DNA of 7,385 bases from positions 1 through 7,385 of the forward strand of contig CBDTYW010000187.1 of assembly GCA_965364735.1 (NCBI GenBank). Reading direction: 5' to 3'. Shown piece after piece: positions 1 through 5,771 of the stretch (positions are counted from its first letter, which is position 1; each line of letters starts with the position of its first letter). The notes under the pieces are model-generated. The model saw only the letters and a program-made list of their open reading frames with translations. It did no database searches and was not told where the DNA came from. Position numbers and translations under genes: made by a program. This stretch comes from CBDTYW01 sp965364735 (GTDB taxonomy: Bacteria; Actinomycetota; Nitriliruptoria; Nitriliruptorales; Nitriliruptoraceae).

Positions 1-1
1 G

Positions 2-463
2 ACGCCGCCGGCACCTGCACCCACGCGTGTCGCGATCGCCTCGTCGAAGTCCCCGGTCGGTGAGGAGCTCGCGGTCAACGTCGTGGACGCTCCGCCGCTT
101 CCGACACGCGGCGACGGACCATCGAAGCTCCCGCAGCGCGACACGGCTCCGGTCGGGACGGGCGCGCTCGATCCGGCGCTCGCTGCCTCGCTCGACGCCT
201 CGCTGGCGCGCGCCCTCGCTGCGGACTCGCCGGAGCCAGCCGAGTCCGTCGAGGCCGCCCCGGTCGCCACGACCCCGCTCCCGCAGCGGCAGCGTGGTGC
301 CACGACGACTGCACCCACCGCGTTCGGACTCGAAGCCGCGGCACCGATCACCCCGGTCGACCACGACGAGCAGACGACGCGCGACGACATCGTCGCGTCC
401 ATGCGGGCCCTGTCCGCATTCCAGTCCGCGCAGGGCCAGGCCCGCAACGGGAGTGACGCATGA
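2..463 (+). CDS. cvnA: C-terminal tail of conservon sensor histidine kinase-like protein (CvnA type), 5' truncated
   Basis: The reading frame is open from the window edge to a TGA at 461-463, about 153 residues, so the start and any sensor or ATPase domain lie outside. What is visible is a low-complexity, Ala/Pro/Ser-rich tail that is probably disordered. It carries three short LPxR motifs (PLPTR at 95-109, KLPQRD at 125-142, PLPQRQRGA at 275-301) and ends in a predicted helix (383-445, DDIVASMRALSAFQSAQGQ). Tails with LPxR motifs and a final short helix are typical of the nitrate-sensing-like histidine kinases that head actinobacterial conservons. The identity rests mainly on position: the next three genes are the other conservon members in the standard order, and the stop overlaps the next start (ATGA). 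Kinase activity cannot be judged from this fragment. Confidence 0.8.
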   Translation, partial: TPPAPAPTRVAIASSKSPVGEELAVNVVDAPPLPTRGDGPSKLPQRDTAPVGTGALDPALAASLDASLARALAADSPEPAESVEAAPVATTPLPQRQRGATTTAPTAFGLEAAAPITPVDHDEQTTRDDIVASMRALSAFQSAQGQARNGSDA

Positions 464-933
464 ACACCGACCCGATCATCCCGGCCACCGCGCCAGCACA
501 GAGAACCGGAACGAACGTGGACGCACCCCCCATCGGAGAGGTGAGCTGGCTGCTCGAGAACTTCGCCCGCAAGGTCCCCGGTGTCGCGAGCACGGTCGTG
601 GTCAGCGCCGACGGCCTCCTCCTCGCGATGACGACGGGCCTCGAGCGCACGGCGGGTGATCACATCGCCGCGGTCACCTCGGGCATCGCCAGCCTCACCG
701 GCGGTGCGGCTCGCGTGTTCGCTGCTGGCGAGGTCCGCCAGGTCATCGTGGAGATGTCCGGCGGCTTCCTCTTCGTGACCTCCATCTCCGACGGCTCCCA
801 CCTCGCGGTGCTCACCCGAGCCGACGCAGACATCGGCATGGTCGGCTACGAGATGACGCTGCTGGTCGCCCGAGTCGGCGAGCTGCTCACGCCGGCGCTG
901 CGCGCGCAGCTCCAGTCGTTGCTGCCGAGGTGA
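460..933 (+). CDS. cvnB: Roadblock/LC7 domain protein, conservon CvnB type
   Basis: This is a 157-residue protein with a single Roadblock/LC7 fold at about residues 25-120. Recognisable parts are SWLLENFARKVPGV, the strand-turn VVVSADGLLLA, and the helix AAVTSGIASLTGGAARVF followed by EVRQVIVEMSGGFLFV. In bacteria such proteins act as partners or regulators of small Ras-like GTPases; here the likely partner is the GTPase two genes downstream. The start is ATG at 460, overlapping the upstream stop as ATGA, with a good Shine-Dalgarno (GGGAG, 449-453). The first 20 or so residues look disordered, and a GTG at 517 is a weaker alternative start. There is no signal peptide or membrane segment, so it should be cytoplasmic and recruited to the kinase-like protein. 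The domain call is secure; the sensed signal is unknown. Confidence 0.93.
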   Translation: MNTDPIIPATAPAQRTGTNVDAPPIGEVSWLLENFARKVPGVASTVVVSADGLLLAMTTGLERTAGDHIAAVTSGIASLTGGAARVFAAGEVRQVIVEMSGGFLFVTSISDGSHLAVLTRADADIGMVGYEMTLLVARVGELLTPALRAQLQSLLPR

Positions 934-1262
934 GCGACCGGCTGGTTCGTCCCTACCTGCTCACCGGCGGACGCACGCGTCCGTCGGGCTCTGAGATGCC
1001 GATGGAGACGCTCGTCCTCGCGCAGACGCACGTGGACCGGCTTCCCGGTCGCACACGTGAGCATCGCGAGATCGTGGCCGCCTGCGCCGAGCCACGCTCC
1101 ATCATCGAGGTCGCGACGCGGCTGAAGCTTCCCCTGGGCGTGACCCGGGTGTTGGTCGGCGACCTCGTCGCCGACGGTGCTCTGGACATCACCGAACCGT
1201 CGGCCGATGGGCCCGACGTCAACCTGCTCGAACGGCTGCTCCATGGACTTCAGACACTCTGA
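930..1262 (+). CDS. cvnC: DUF742 family protein, conservon CvnC type
   Basis: The 110-residue protein carries the DUF742 hallmark RPYLLTGGRTRP near its N-terminus (residues 7-18). A helical stretch follows that fits a winged-helix-like fold, with HREIVAACAEPRSIIEVA and LPLGVTRVLVGDLVADGAL in the middle. Members of this family sit between the Roadblock and GTPase genes in conservons and are thought to belong to the same membrane-associated complex; their biochemical role is not established. The GTG start at 930 overlaps the previous stop (GTGA) and has only a poor ribosome binding site, so translation is probably coupled to the Roadblock gene. Its length is normal for the family. It lacks a signal peptide and transmembrane segments. 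Confidence 0.92.
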   Translation: MSDRLVRPYLLTGGRTRPSGSEMPMETLVLAQTHVDRLPGRTREHREIVAACAEPRSIIEVATRLKLPLGVTRVLVGDLVADGALDITEPSADGPDVNLLERLLHGLQTL

Positions 1263-1845
1263 CGGGATGCTCGGCGCACCGCGTCGAGCGCCAGCGGTCA
1301 CGAAGATCGTCGTGGCCGGTGGCTTCGGCGTGGGAAAGACCACCTTCGTCGGCTCGGTCTCCGAGATCGAGCCGTTGACCACCGAGGCCGCGATGACCTC
1401 GGCTTCGGTCGGCGTCGATGACCTCTCCAAGGTCTCGACCAAGACCACGACGACGGTGGCGATGGACTTCGGGCGGTTGACCATCGGCGACGAGCTCATG
1501 CTCTACCTGTTCGGCACGCCCGGCCAGGACCGGTTCCTCTTCATGTGGGACGACCTGTCACGAGGTGCGGTCGGCGCCGTCGTGCTCGTCGACACCCGGC
1601 GTCTCGAGGACTGCTTCGCGGCGATCGACTACTTCGAGCACCAGGGCCTGCCGTTCCTCGTCGCGGTCAACCGCTTCAACGGCGAGGTGGCTCACCGGCT
1701 CGAGGACGTCCGCTCCGCGCTGTCGATCAGCGGGGACATCCCCATGGCCTACTGCGACGCCCGGGACAAGGCGTCGGCGCGCGACATGCTCGTCGGGCTG
1801 ACGCGACACGCGATCAGCCGCGCCACGGCCGCCGCTGCCGCCTGA
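1243..1845 (+). CDS. cvnD: Ras-like small GTPase (ATP/GTP-binding protein), conservon CvnD type
   Basis: A 200-residue P-loop GTPase. The Walker A motif GGFGVGKTT lies at residues 26-34, preceded by KIVVA. A switch-like segment, TKTTTTVAMDFGRL, covers 67-79. LYLFGTPGQDRF (88-98) stands where Ras proteins have DTAGQ. VLVDTRR at 115-120 and VAVNRFNG at 141-147 are where the NKxD base-specificity motif falls. The conservon family normally has N-x-F-D there; here the Asp is Asn146. The start was placed at ATG 1243 because known conservon GTPases begin MDF, as this one does; it overlaps the DUF742 gene by 20 nt. ATG 1267 is an alternative. The protein probably cycles nucleotide under control of the kinase-like and Roadblock partners. 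It ends in an Ala-rich tail with no lipidation motif. Confidence 0.93.
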   Translation: MDFRHSDGMLGAPRRAPAVTKIVVAGGFGVGKTTFVGSVSEIEPLTTEAAMTSASVGVDDLSKVSTKTTTTVAMDFGRLTIGDELMLYLFGTPGQDRFLFMWDDLSRGAVGAVVLVDTRRLEDCFAAIDYFEHQGLPFLVAVNRFNGEVAHRLEDVRSALSISGDIPMAYCDARDKASARDMLVGLTRHAISRATAAAAA

Positions 1846-1851
1846 TCGCGG

Positions 1852-1857
1852 TAGGGT
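1852..1857 (+). promoter_or_regulatory. candidate -10 element (TAGGGT) for the LpdA-like gene
   Basis: TAGGGT fits the TANNNT pattern of actinobacterial -10 elements and sits about 38 nt before the ATG at 1895, giving a leader of roughly 30 nt. No convincing -35 is visible. It suggests that the flavoprotein gene can be transcribed apart from the conservon. It overlaps the small hairpin at 1854-1868, so the two readings compete. Confidence 0.4.
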
Positions 1858-1868
1858 CCGCCGGACCC
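1854..1868 (+). repeat. short perfect hairpin between conservon and LpdA-like gene
   Basis: GGGTCC and GGACCC form a 6-bp stem around a 3-nt loop, 9 nt after the GTPase stop. No T-run follows, so a classical intrinsic terminator is unlikely. It could weaken read-through from the conservon or simply reflect GC-rich sequence. Confidence 0.35.
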
Positions 1869-1894
1869 CCCGATCGAGCAAACGGAGCCAGCCG

Positions 1895-3286
1895 ATGGTC
1901 GCGCAACGCATCGTCATCGTCGGTGGTGGCCCGGCCGGCTACGAAGCGGCCATCGTCGCTGCCGAGCTCGGTGCGGACGTCACCGTCATCTCCAATGAGG
2001 GGCTCGGCGGCAACTCGGTCCTGTGGGACTGCGTGCCGTCCAAGGCCATGATCACGGTCGCCGAGTCGGTCAGCTGGTTCTCGATCGCGGACGACATGGG
2101 CCTGCGCCTGCCCGGCGGCGGCCGCGTCGATCGCGCTGGCGTTGACTTCCCGGCCGTGGCGAGCGCCGTCCTCGAGCTCGGCCGCGAGCAGTCGCGTGAC
2201 ATCGAGAAGCGGGTCGACCGCGCCAACGTCCACCTTGTCCGCGGGCACGGATGGATCTCCGGCTACCACGAGGTCTCGGCGAAGCTGACTGACGGCAGCG
2301 TCGAGGTCTTCCCGGCCGACTACGTCTTGATCGCGACCGGCTCGAAGCCTCGTGTGCTGCCGTTCTTCACCCCCGACGGCAAGCGGGTGCTCTCCGGCCA
2401 GCAGCTGTACGAGCTCAAGGAGGTCCCGGAGCGGCTGATCGTCGTCGGCTCGGGCGCAACCGGCGCGGAGTTCGCCCACACGTTCGTGCGCTTCGGCTCG
2501 GACGTGACGCTGGTCTCCTCCCGCGACCTCATCCTGCCGACCGAGGATCCGGACGCGGCGGCGTTGCTCGAGAACGTGTTCGAGCGGCGAGGCATGAAGA
2601 TCCTCCGCAACGTTCGCGCGATGACCTGTGACTCCGACGATCGCGAGGTCCGGCTGGGGCTCAGCGACGGCTCGACGTTGACCGGCAGCCATGTGCTGTT
2701 CACCGTCGGCCAGGTCCCGGTCACCAACGACCTCGGGCTCGAGAACCCGGAGATCGAGTGCAACGCCTGGGGCGGCATCGACGTCGACCAGGTCGGCCGC
2801 ACCTCATGCCGCTGGATCTACGCCGCCGGTGACGTCACCGGCCGCGTCATGCTCGCCAGCGTTGCGGCGATGCAGGGGCGCACCGCCATCTGGCATGCGC
2901 TCGGCCAGGCCGTCGTCCCGATCCGCTACGAGTCCGTCGCCGCGACCATCTTCACCGACCCCGAGGTCGCGACCGTCGGGCTCTCGCCTGAGGAGGCGAA
3001 GGCCGAGGGCATCCCGACCGAGACGGCGCGCCTGGACTTCAAGGGCAACCCGCGCGCCAAGATGATCCACGGCACCGACGGCTTCGTGAAGGTCCACGCG
3101 ATGGCCGGCTCCGGGATCGTCGTCGGTGGCGTCGTCGTCTCGAAGCGCGCCAGCGACCTGATCCAGCCGCTCGCGGTCGCGGTGCAGAACCGGCTCAGCG
3201 TCAGTCAGGTCGCACAGACGATCACCGTCTACCCGTCAATGGCCGGCTCCGTCGCCGAAGCCGCCCGGATGCTGATGCCGCGCTGA
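1895..3286 (+). CDS. lpdA: LpdA-like FAD-dependent NAD(P)H:quinone reductase family flavoprotein
   Basis: A 463-residue flavoprotein of the class I pyridine nucleotide-disulphide oxidoreductase fold. The FAD-binding GGGPAG is at residues 10-15, ATGSKPR at 147-153, the NAD(P)-binding GSGATG at 185-190, the second FAD motif IYAAGDVTG at 308-316, and a C-terminal dimerisation domain from about 345. The usual CxxxxC redox pair is broken: GGNSVLWDCVPSK has Ser41 in place of the first Cys and keeps only Cys46. The C-terminal His-Glu dyad is also missing (Tyr446, Gly451). The same losses, and the ending YPS..GS..EAAR, occur in Mycobacterium tuberculosis LpdA (Rv3303c), a quinone reductase rather than a lipoamide dehydrogenase. 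The start is ATG 1895, with GGAG 7 nt upstream. It probably passes electrons from NAD(P)H to quinones in the cytoplasm. It ends 20 nt from the convergent carboxylase gene. Confidence 0.87.
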   Translation: MVAQRIVIVGGGPAGYEAAIVAAELGADVTVISNEGLGGNSVLWDCVPSKAMITVAESVSWFSIADDMGLRLPGGGRVDRAGVDFPAVASAVLELGREQSRDIEKRVDRANVHLVRGHGWISGYHEVSAKLTDGSVEVFPADYVLIATGSKPRVLPFFTPDGKRVLSGQQLYELKEVPERLIVVGSGATGAEFAHTFVRFGSDVTLVSSRDLILPTEDPDAAALLENVFERRGMKILRNVRAMTCDSDDREVRLGLSDGSTLTGSHVLFTVGQVPVTNDLGLENPEIECNAWGGIDVDQVGRTSCRWIYAAGDVTGRVMLASVAAMQGRTAIWHALGQAVVPIRYESVAATIFTDPEVATVGLSPEEAKAEGIPTETARLDFKGNPRAKMIHGTDGFVKVHAMAGSGIVVGGVVVSKRASDLIQPLAVAVQNRLSVSQVAQTITVYPSMAGSVAEAARMLMPR

Positions 3287-3306
3287 CGTGCGGTCGCTCG
3301 ACGGGG

Positions 3307-5055
3307 TCACTCGATGCGGGCGAGCACCGTGCCTGCGTCGACCGTGTCGCCCGCCGCGTGGGTGATCTTGGAGATCGTGCCGTCGCGGTGGGCCTTGATC
3401 TGGTTCTCCATCTTCATGGCCTCGAGGACGCAGACGAGGTCGCCCGTGGTGACGGTCGCGCCGTCCTCGACCGCGAACTTCACGACCGTGCCCTGCATCG
3501 GGGCGACGAGGTCCTCGGTGGCCGCAGCTGCGCCGGCACCGCCGCCACGCTTGCGCTTCTTCGGGGCGGCGGCGGAACCGCCGCCGCCGGATCCGAGGTC
3601 GCCGAAGACCTTGACGGCCAGGCGACGTCCGCCGACCTCGACCGTGACCTCACGGGACGGACCGTCCGGGTCCTCGCCACCGCCGGGCAGTCCCGGTGAG
3701 GTGAGCGATGAGAGGTCCCACTCGTTCTCCACCGACACCGTCGAGTGGGTCCCGGCCCGGAACATCTCGTTGCGCATCGCGAGCTTGTGGAACGGCACGG
3801 TCGTCGGGATGCCGGTCAGGACGAGCTCATCGAGAGCGCGGGACATGCGAGCGATCGCGGCGGCGCGGTCGGAGCCCCAGACGATCAGCTTGCCGATCAT
3901 CGAGTCGTAGACCTTCGGGACCTCGTAGCCCGACTCCGCGCCGGTGTCGAGGCGCACCCACGGCCCGAGCGGGGCCTCCAGCTTCTCGACGAGGCCGGGG
4001 GTCGGCATGAAGTTGAGCGCCGGGTCCTCGGCGTTGATGCGGACCTCGATCGCGTGGCCGCGCAGCTCGACGTCGTCCTGCGTGAGCCCCATCCCGTCTC
4101 CGGAGGCGATCCGGAGCTGTGCCTGTGCGAGGTCGACGCCCGTGACGAGCTCTGTCACCGGGTGCTCGACCTGCAGCCGCGTGTTCATCTCGAGGAAGAA
4201 GAAGGTCTCGCCGTCGTCGTCGAGCAGGAACTCGCAGGTCCCCGCGTTGACGTAGCCGACCTCCTTGGCCACGGCGACCGCGGCCTTGCCCATGGCGTCA
4301 CGCAGCTCCTGGGAGATGCCGAAGGCCGGGGCCTCCTCGACCAGCTTCTGGTGGCGACGCTGGAGCGAGCAGTCGCGCTCACCGAGGTGGATGACGGTGC
4401 CGTCGGTGTCGGCGAGGATCTGGATCTCGATGTGACGCGGACGTTCGAGGTAGCGCTCGAGGTAGCACTCGCCGCGACCGAAGGCCGCCGTGGCCTCGCG
4501 CTCCGCGGAGGACAGCGCCTCGGCCATGTCCTCGGCCCTGTGCACGACCTTCATGCCGCGTCCGCCACCGCCGAACGCCGCCTTCACCGCGACGGGGTAG
4601 CCGTACTCCTCACCGAAGGCGATCGCGACGGCGGGATCCGACGTCGGCTCAAGCGTTCCCGGCACGACGGGGGTGCCGGCGTTGTCGGCGACCTCACGAG
4701 CCGACAGCTTGTCACCCATGCGGTCGATCGCGGCGGGCGGCGGCCCGATCCAGACGAGGCCGGCATCGGTGACGGCGCGCGCGAAGTCGGCGTTCTCGGA
4801 GAAGAACCCGTAGCCCGGGTGGATCGCGTCGACGTTCGCCTCGCGGGCGACCTCGAGCACGCGCTCGGTGTTGAGGTAGGACTGCGCGGCCGGTGCCGGG
4901 CCCAGCAGGTACGCCTCGTCAGCCATGCGCACGTGGAGCGCGTCGCGGTCCGCCTCGGAGTACACGGCGACGGACCGCACCCCGAGCTCGCGGCACGCGC
5001 GGATGATGCGGATGGCGATCTCGCCACGGTTGGCGATCAGGACGGCGTTGAACAC
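3307..5055 (-). CDS. accA3: acyl-CoA carboxylase alpha subunit (biotin carboxylase + biotin carboxyl carrier protein)
   Basis: A 582-residue protein that carboxylates biotin with ATP and bicarbonate and carries the biotin on its own C-terminus; the beta subunit then transfers CO2 to acetyl- or propionyl-CoA. The N-terminal domain opens MFNAVLIANRGEIAIR (1-16). The ATP-grasp domain has GGGGRGMK at 162-169, HLGERDCSLQRRHQK (223-237) and EMNTRLQVEHPVTE at 289-302, including the catalytic Arg293. The C-terminal biotin carboxylase domain runs to about 440. A flexible Gly/Ala linker with a basic patch (PKKRKR, 498-503) leads to the carrier domain, with biotinyl-Lys548 in EAMKMEN. The start is GTG 5055, preceded by AAGGGG at a good distance; upstream in-frame codons are not family-like and would run into the divergent gene. 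Its length is close to mycobacterial AccA3. The beta and epsilon genes lie about 1.8 kb away on the same strand, separated by two copper lipoprotein genes. Confidence 0.96.
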   Translation of the reverse strand: MFNAVLIANRGEIAIRIIRACRELGVRSVAVYSEADRDALHVRMADEAYLLGPAPAAQSYLNTERVLEVAREANVDAIHPGYGFFSENADFARAVTDAGLVWIGPPPAAIDRMGDKLSAREVADNAGTPVVPGTLEPTSDPAVAIAFGEEYGYPVAVKAAFGGGGRGMKVVHRAEDMAEALSSAEREATAAFGRGECYLERYLERPRHIEIQILADTDGTVIHLGERDCSLQRRHQKLVEEAPAFGISQELRDAMGKAAVAVAKEVGYVNAGTCEFLLDDDGETFFFLEMNTRLQVEHPVTELVTGVDLAQAQLRIASGDGMGLTQDDVELRGHAIEVRINAEDPALNFMPTPGLVEKLEAPLGPWVRLDTGAESGYEVPKVYDSMIGKLIVWGSDRAAAIARMSRALDELVLTGIPTTVPFHKLAMRNEMFRAGTHSTVSVENEWDLSSLTSPGLPGGGEDPDGPSREVTVEVGGRRLAVKVFGDLGSGGGGSAAAPKKRKRGGGAGAAAATEDLVAPMQGTVVKFAVEDGATVTTGDLVCVLEAMKMENQIKAHRDGTISKITHAAGDTVDAGTVLARIE

Positions 5056-5088
5056 GAGCAGGCCCCTTGGGTCAGCGCAGGCCGGTGG

Positions 5089-5094
5089 AGCGTA
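5089..5094 (-). promoter_or_regulatory. candidate -10 element (TACGCT) for carboxylase alpha subunit
   Basis: Read on the minus strand, TACGCT matches TANNNT and lies 33 nt upstream of the GTG at 5055, which would give a leader of about 27 nt containing the AAGGGG ribosome binding site. No clear -35 is seen. The layout is very like the candidate promoter of the LpdA-like gene. Confidence 0.4.
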
Positions 5095-5143
5095 ACGGCC
5101 GGGGCCCGCCGAGCCCTCACCTGTTCGCTCTGCGTGGATCCCG

Positions 5144-5153
5144 GAACATGTTC
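5144..5153. promoter_or_regulatory. palindrome GAACATGTTC, candidate operator
   Basis: A perfect 10-bp palindrome midway between divergent genes; the half GTTCG recurs at 5123-5127. It resembles an actinobacterial LexA box but has 2 rather than 4 bases between GAAC and GTTC, so LexA binding is doubtful. Another dimeric regulator could use it. Confidence 0.3.
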
Positions 5154-5248
5154 GTTTGGCCCGGATGCCCCCATCCTCCACGATGGTCACAGCCGAACTC
5201 TGGCTGATGGCTCTCCCGCCGTCATCACCTCCGACAGAGGAACCCGCA

Positions 5249-5650
5249 ATGCGTTCGTTCACCGCTTCTTCCCCCGCTCGCGCGGTCGCCCGCGCCGCCG
5301 CTGCCCTGGTCCTGGGCGCCACCCTCGCCGCGTGCGGCGGCGGTGACGCTGCTGAGCCCGGCTCGACCGACGGCTCGACGTTCGTCGCCGTCGGGAACGA
5401 CGCCCTCAAGTGGGAGGACACCACCCTCTCCGCTCCCGCAGGCACCGTCGTCGTCGGCCTCGAGGCCGCTGGCTCGGTCAACCACGACTTCGTCATCACC
5501 GGTGTCAACGGTGACGCGGCGATCGTCGAGGTCGCCGGCAAGTCCTCCGGCACCGGCACCGTCGAGCTCGAGGCCGGAACCTACGAGTTCTACTGCAGCA
5601 TCGTCGGTCACCGTGAGGCCGGCATGGTCGGTGAGCTCGTCGTCTCCTGA
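5249..5650 (+). CDS. cupredoxin-domain lipoprotein (type 1 copper protein)
   Basis: A 133-residue exported protein. The start is ATG 5249, with AGAGGA 7 nt upstream. The N-terminus is a lipoprotein signal peptide: Arg-containing start, hydrophobic AAAALVLGAT, and lipobox LAAC with Cys29 as the predicted lipidated residue. After a short Gly/Asp/Ser linker comes a compact cupredoxin fold (about 44-133). The type 1 copper ligands are all visible: His79 in NHDF, then Cys116, His121 and Met126 in FYCSIVGHREAGM. The C-x4-H-x4-M loop has the length known from rusticyanin and auracyanin, not plastocyanin. It is probably an electron carrier on the outer face of the membrane, or a copper-binding protein. 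No redox partner is encoded in the window. The next gene encodes a paralogous domain with identical ligand spacing, which suggests tandem duplication. Confidence 0.9.
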   Translation: MRSFTASSPARAVARAAAALVLGATLAACGGGDAAEPGSTDGSTFVAVGNDALKWEDTTLSAPAGTVVVGLEAAGSVNHDFVITGVNGDAAIVEVAGKSSGTGTVELEAGTYEFYCSIVGHREAGMVGELVVS

Positions 5651-5679
5651 GCTGAGCATCCCCGTCCGACGGCGGCCGG

Positions 5680-5725
5680 GAGATGGCCGGAGCGCGCGGC
5701 GTGTCCGCTAACCTCCGGCCATCTC
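5680..5725. repeat. perfect 13-bp inverted repeat flanking the promoter of the cupredoxin-OmpA gene
   Basis: GAGATGGCCGGAG (5680-5692) and CTCCGGCCATCTC (5713-5725) are exact reverse complements separated by 20 nt. The right arm begins inside the candidate -10 TAACCT and covers the expected transcription start. It could be an operator for a dimeric regulator. In a transcript reading through from the upstream cupredoxin gene it would form a hairpin 30 nt after the stop, though no T-run follows. Confidence 0.6.
5709..5714 (+). promoter_or_regulatory. candidate -10 element (TAACCT) for cupredoxin-OmpA gene
   Basis: TAACCT matches TANNNT and lies 58 nt before the ATG at 5772; the start of transcription would fall near 5721. 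No clear -35 is present. It lies at the inner edge of the right arm of the 13-bp inverted repeat, which fits a regulated promoter. Confidence 0.4.
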
Positions 5726-5771
5726 AAACCGTCCCACGGGCGGTCACCCCTGCACCCCAAGGAGTCGCCGG

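Larger units (their letters stand above)
5056..5248. other. divergent intergenic region between carboxylase alpha subunit and cupredoxin genes
   Basis: This 193-bp region must hold promoters for both divergent genes. On the minus strand a TANNNT-type -10 (5094-5089) precedes the carboxylase start. On the plus strand no TANNNT element is visible before the cupredoxin gene; its Shine-Dalgarno AGAGGA is at 5236-5241. A perfect palindrome, GAACATGTTC, lies at 5144-5153. No coding potential was recognised. Confidence 0.7.

Noticed and set aside
1814..2692. A minus-strand open frame opposite the LpdA-like gene.
   Set aside because: It is a shadow of a strongly supported flavoprotein gene and has no recognisable domain or ribosome binding site.
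3287..3306. Possible terminator between the convergent LpdA-like and carboxylase genes.
   Set aside because: The gap is only 20 nt and no stable stem or T-run can be seen. The two transcripts probably overlap at their 3' ends.
3547..3564. PKKRKR patch in the carboxylase linker, resembling a nuclear localisation signal.
   Set aside because: The gene is bacterial. A basic patch in a flexible Gly/Ala linker before the biotin carrier domain is more simply a linker feature.
5144..5153. LexA (SOS) box.
   Set aside because: Actinobacterial LexA sites have GAAC-N4-GTTC; this has only two bases between the halves, and the neighbouring genes are not DNA-damage genes.
5143..5170. ECF-sigma promoter starting with GGAAC.
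   Set aside because: No GTC or CGTT -10 element is found 16-19 nt downstream of GGAAC.
3745..5346. A long open frame on the plus strand opposite the carboxylase alpha gene.
   Set aside because: It is antisense to a gene with unmistakable family motifs throughout. Its product is Arg/Asp/Val-rich with no recognisable domain, as expected from codon bias in GC-rich DNA.
5056..5559. An N-terminal extension of the carboxylase alpha subunit in the same open frame.
   Set aside because: Family members start at the MFNAVLIANRGE-like segment. The extension has no homology-like features and would run through the divergent promoter region and into the cupredoxin gene.
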